A DNA stretch of 64,000 nt from Faucicola sp902506225 (lineage in GTDB: Bacteria; Pseudomonadota; Gammaproteobacteria; Pseudomonadales; Moraxellaceae), in NCBI GenBank assembly GCA_902506225.1, contig LR733345.1:2418001-2482000 (forward strand), read 5' to 3'. The number at the start of each line of letters is the position of its first letter. Position 1 is the stretch's first letter. The position numbers and the translations under genes are program-made. Of this stretch, positions 61,611 through 64,000 are shown piece by piece. The notes beneath the pieces were generated by a model. It had not been told where the DNA came from and searched no databases. It saw only the letters and a list, made by a program, of their open reading frames with translations.

Positions 61611-62624
61611 TTAGTACACGTTGGGCACATACATATCTTCAGCGATTGGCTCACGTTGGTAATTGTCGTGATGCTCACGCTCCGGCAATACCACTTCATC
61701 CCGTTGTATTTCTTGGTAGGGAATTTGTGAGAGCAGATGGTTGATGCAGTTTAGTCGCGCTTTTTTCTTATCATCACCCTCAACCACCCACCAACGGGCT
61801 TCTGGAATATGGGTGCGTTCAAACATCACTTCCTTGGCTTTGGTATAATCCTCCCAGCGGCGACGCGATTCTAAATCCATCGGTGAGAGTTTCCACTGTT
61901 TGAGCGGGTCATAAATACGGCTCATAAAGCGTGACTCTTGCTCGTCATCTGAAATAGAAAACCAATATTTGATTAAGCGAATCCCTGAGCGCACCAACAT
62001 ACGCTCAAATTCTGGCACTGACTCAAAAAACTCTTCGTATTGCGCGTCAGTACAAAATCCCATCACTCGCTCAACCCCAGCACGGTTGTACCAACTGCGG
62101 TCAAATAACACAATCTCCCCCGCGGCTGGCAGGTGCGCGACATAGCGCTGAAAATACCATTGGGTTTTTTCACGGTCATTGGGCGCAGGCAGCGCTGCCA
62201 CACGGCAGACGCGCGGATTGAGCCGTTGGGTGATACGTTTGATGGCGCCGCCTTTACCCGCTGAGTCGCGACCTTCAAAGATGACAACGATGCGCTCACC
62301 GGTTGCCACTACCCAATCTTGCAATTTAATCAATTCTTTTTGCAGACGAATCAATTCATTAAAATAAATATGGCGAGCGATTTTTTGGCTGTCGGTTAAC
62401 GGCTGCCCGTTATATCGTAAATCTTGGATGTAGTCGTCCATTTCGGACTCAATCTCTTCATCATAGCTGTCAATTAAGTCTTCATGCATTTGTTGGCGCA
62501 GTCTATCATTAGTTTTGAGGGTTTCATCATTTAAAAACTGTGATTGGGGTAAGTCATCAAGCATATCGGTGATATGATTGCTGATAACAAGGTTGCTATT
62601 AGCAGTGGGCTGATTATTTGGCAT
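61611..62624 (-). CDS. ppk2: Polyphosphate kinase 2, class I
   Basis: A 337-aa enzyme that uses polyphosphate to phosphorylate GDP/ADP. Walker A IVVIFEGRDSAGKGGAIKRI, Walker B region AGEIVLFDRSWYNRAGVERV, and the lid Arg-rich loop SRIYDPLKQWKLSPMDLESR are visible. Residues 1-90 are a variable N-terminal extension. It is transcribed toward the two-component genes, alone. Confidence 0.94.
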   Translation of the reverse strand: MPNNQPTANSNLVISNHITDMLDDLPQSQFLNDETLKTNDRLRQQMHEDLIDSYDEEIESEMDDYIQDLRYNGQPLTDSQKIARHIYFNELIRLQKELIKLQDWVVATGERIVVIFEGRDSAGKGGAIKRITQRLNPRVCRVAALPAPNDREKTQWYFQRYVAHLPAAGEIVLFDRSWYNRAGVERVMGFCTDAQYEEFFESVPEFERMLVRSGIRLIKYWFSISDDEQESRFMSRIYDPLKQWKLSPMDLESRRRWEDYTKAKEVMFERTHIPEARWWVVEGDDKKKARLNCINHLLSQIPYQEIQRDEVVLPEREHHDNYQREPIAEDMYVPNVY

Positions 62625-62843
62625 ATTGACGTTCTCTAATGAGCATTAAAATGCTGATAATATGACAAAATTATGAAGGTATGATGATAGAGGATGTTAA
62701 AAAAATAGGCTTATCGGAAAAAAACAGCGTTCTGACATAAGTTTGTTGTTTTTGGTTTTATTTTAATTTAATTGTCGTTAAAATTGTACCAATACTTACT
62801 TATTTTTAAGATAATTAAATAATTGTTACATTAGGATAACTCT

Positions 62844-64000
62844 ATGCAATATGCTAAGCCCAAAGTCTATTGGCTGATGCTGATAGGTATAATATTTTCA
62901 ATATTAAATACCAGCACTTCTTATGCTGCTCCGATTTGTCCTAGCAGTGATAAAATGTATTATGTCGGGGCAAATGCTCCCTCTGGGTCTACCCGTTTAG
63001 CATTGTCATGGAGGGATGGCAGTACCAGTAGAACTTTTAACTTCACTGATGGTACAGGTACGACGATGACCGTCAGTTTTCCATTATTAGTTGACCCAAA
63101 TTCGAATAGTGGCGGAACGCCTCCCTTTTATGGCAGTATTACTGATGCAACGCAAAATGCCCTAAATTTAGTGCATAATTCACCCGGTGTTAAAGATAAT
63201 CATACAATGACTATTTCAGTGAATCGTGCCGTTACTAAATTAAGTTTTGTCGTTCAAGATTTGGATTCTGTTCGCAGTGGTCTAATCCTACCGCAAGTCC
63301 CCTATCAAGAGCGAGTCGATGTTTCTAGCACTGGCGGACAGTTAACTTATAATACTTATTACCATACAATTAATAATCCGAATAATAATATTGTCACGGC
63401 TATCATAGGTCGAAACTGTACCGTTGATTGTAATATCGATGCGACTTGGGGGGCTAAGTCTGCAAACAGTAGCTTCAGTATCACACATAGTAATCAATAT
63501 ACAAATGATAATTCACCTCATGCAGTGGGTTACTCAGACTTTTATTTCTGCGTTACCCCGCCTAAGCTGACAACTAGAAAAGTTCTAACAGGTAACCGTG
63601 TCGAAACAAATGACCAATTTACCATTGCCACTACCACAGGCACAACGTCTGTTAGTAGCTTTACCACCACAGGCACGGGTAGTAGCTTAAGCAGCAACAG
63701 TGTAACCGCCTCAGGGCTGTCCACTACCGCGACCTACACAATCGCTGAAACCATCGCTAATACGGACGGTAAAGGAAATTTAGCCAATTATAACACCAGT
63801 TATGCCTGTACCAATGCTAACTCATCTTCGGCGACCACCATGCCGAGTGGTTCAACCACTAGCTTTAATCTACCGATTTTGACCTATGGAGACGATATTA
63901 CCTGTACCATTACCAACACGCCCAGTGCTTATATTTTCTCTGGCATCATATTTAACGATAACGGTGGCTTAACTTTAACAGAACGTCAACTCACTGGTAC
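62844..64000 (+). CDS. Secreted surface protein with SpaA/prealbumin-like repeats, 3' end cut
   Basis: An ATG at 62844 opens a frame of 385 codons that runs off the window. The start is a signal peptide (YWLMLIGIIFSILNTSTSYA, cleavage after AYA-like site). The N-terminal 230 residues form an all-beta domain I do not recognise (LSFVVQDLDSVRSG). The next part, KLTTRKVLTGNRVETNDQFT, then NLPILTYGDDITCTITNTPS, resembles SpaA/DUF11-type prealbumin-like folds of surface adhesins. The composition is Thr/Ser/Asn-rich. Confidence 0.75.
   Translation, partial: MQYAKPKVYWLMLIGIIFSILNTSTSYAAPICPSSDKMYYVGANAPSGSTRLALSWRDGSTSRTFNFTDGTGTTMTVSFPLLVDPNSNSGGTPPFYGSITDATQNALNLVHNSPGVKDNHTMTISVNRAVTKLSFVVQDLDSVRSGLILPQVPYQERVDVSSTGGQLTYNTYYHTINNPNNNIVTAIIGRNCTVDCNIDATWGAKSANSSFSITHSNQYTNDNSPHAVGYSDFYFCVTPPKLTTRKVLTGNRVETNDQFTIATTTGTTSVSSFTTTGTGSSLSSNSVTASGLSTTATYTIAETIANTDGKGNLANYNTSYACTNANSSSATTMPSGSTTSFNLPILTYGDDITCTITNTPSAYIFSGIIFNDNGGLTLTERQLTG

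Overview
The window looks like a stretch of a Moraxellaceae chromosome (Moraxella osloensis- or Psychrobacter-like). This is inferred from an AT-rich composition, a Balon-type ribosome hibernation factor of the family first described in Psychrobacter, and the general gene repertoire; no database search was possible. Ordinary chromosome is clearest on the right (58.1-64 kb). Most of the rest is accessory DNA built from Tn3-type miniature elements, a copper-resistance block, a giant-recombinase module and an integrated plasmid-like element that carries a type I-F CRISPR-Cas system.

Left part (1-7.6 kb): DUF389 membrane protein, MscS channel and NhaP antiporter in one minus-strand operon; a Tn3-derived miniature element with a HigA antitoxin and a broken HigB; a CDF metal exporter; an IS1 remnant; an IS256-family element with an 8-bp target duplication; and a second, gene-free miniature element. 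From 7.6 to 22.6 kb lies a copper block: an ATP-grasp protein, a dedicated tatABC set, a Cu-exporting P-type ATPase, a DUF305 protein, CopB, the Tat-exported multicopper oxidase CopA, a DUF411 protein, a cytochrome c and a Met/His-rich small protein, all on the minus strand. They are followed by a divergent CopRS two-component system and lgt. From 22.6 to 31.8 kb are two more Tn3-type fragments (HigBA plus TnpR resolvase), with NhaA, an integral-membrane alpha/beta hydrolase and the Balon homologue between them, then fragments of a polymorphic toxin with a small partner protein and an IS3 scrap.

From 31.8 to 38.3 kb a three-gene operon encodes two very large tyrosine-recombinase-like proteins and a 177-aa partner. 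From 38.6 to about 57.5 kb is a plasmid-like element: integrase, small excisionase-like protein, S24-type repressor with repeated operator-like sites, Rep_3 initiator, five iterons, then the complete I-F system. The cas genes are oddly arranged. cas2-3 is divergent, a small KilAC-like gene is wedged before csy1-csy2-csy3-cas6f, and cas1 sits after a terminator next to the array. The array has 87 identical 28-bp repeats and 86 spacers.

The most interesting signal is between cas2-3 and csy1 (46441-46750). A two-repeat degenerate mini-CRISPR with its own promoter has a spacer whose first 11 nt (19 of the first 21) match a site 13 bp downstream of its second repeat. That site is preceded by the I-F PAM (CC) and lies just upstream of the next promoter. 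This is the architecture of a crRNA-like guide that makes the Csy complex repress a nearby promoter (CreA/CreR type). The repressed transcript would run into a strong terminator that overlaps a 12-codon mini-ORF, before the KilAC-like gene and the csy operon.

Right flank (58.1-64 kb): tRNA-Val(GAC), preceded on the island side by integrase arm-site-like repeats; a PepSY protein, cytochrome b561 and a two-component pair; PPK2; and the start of a secreted surface protein cut by the window edge.
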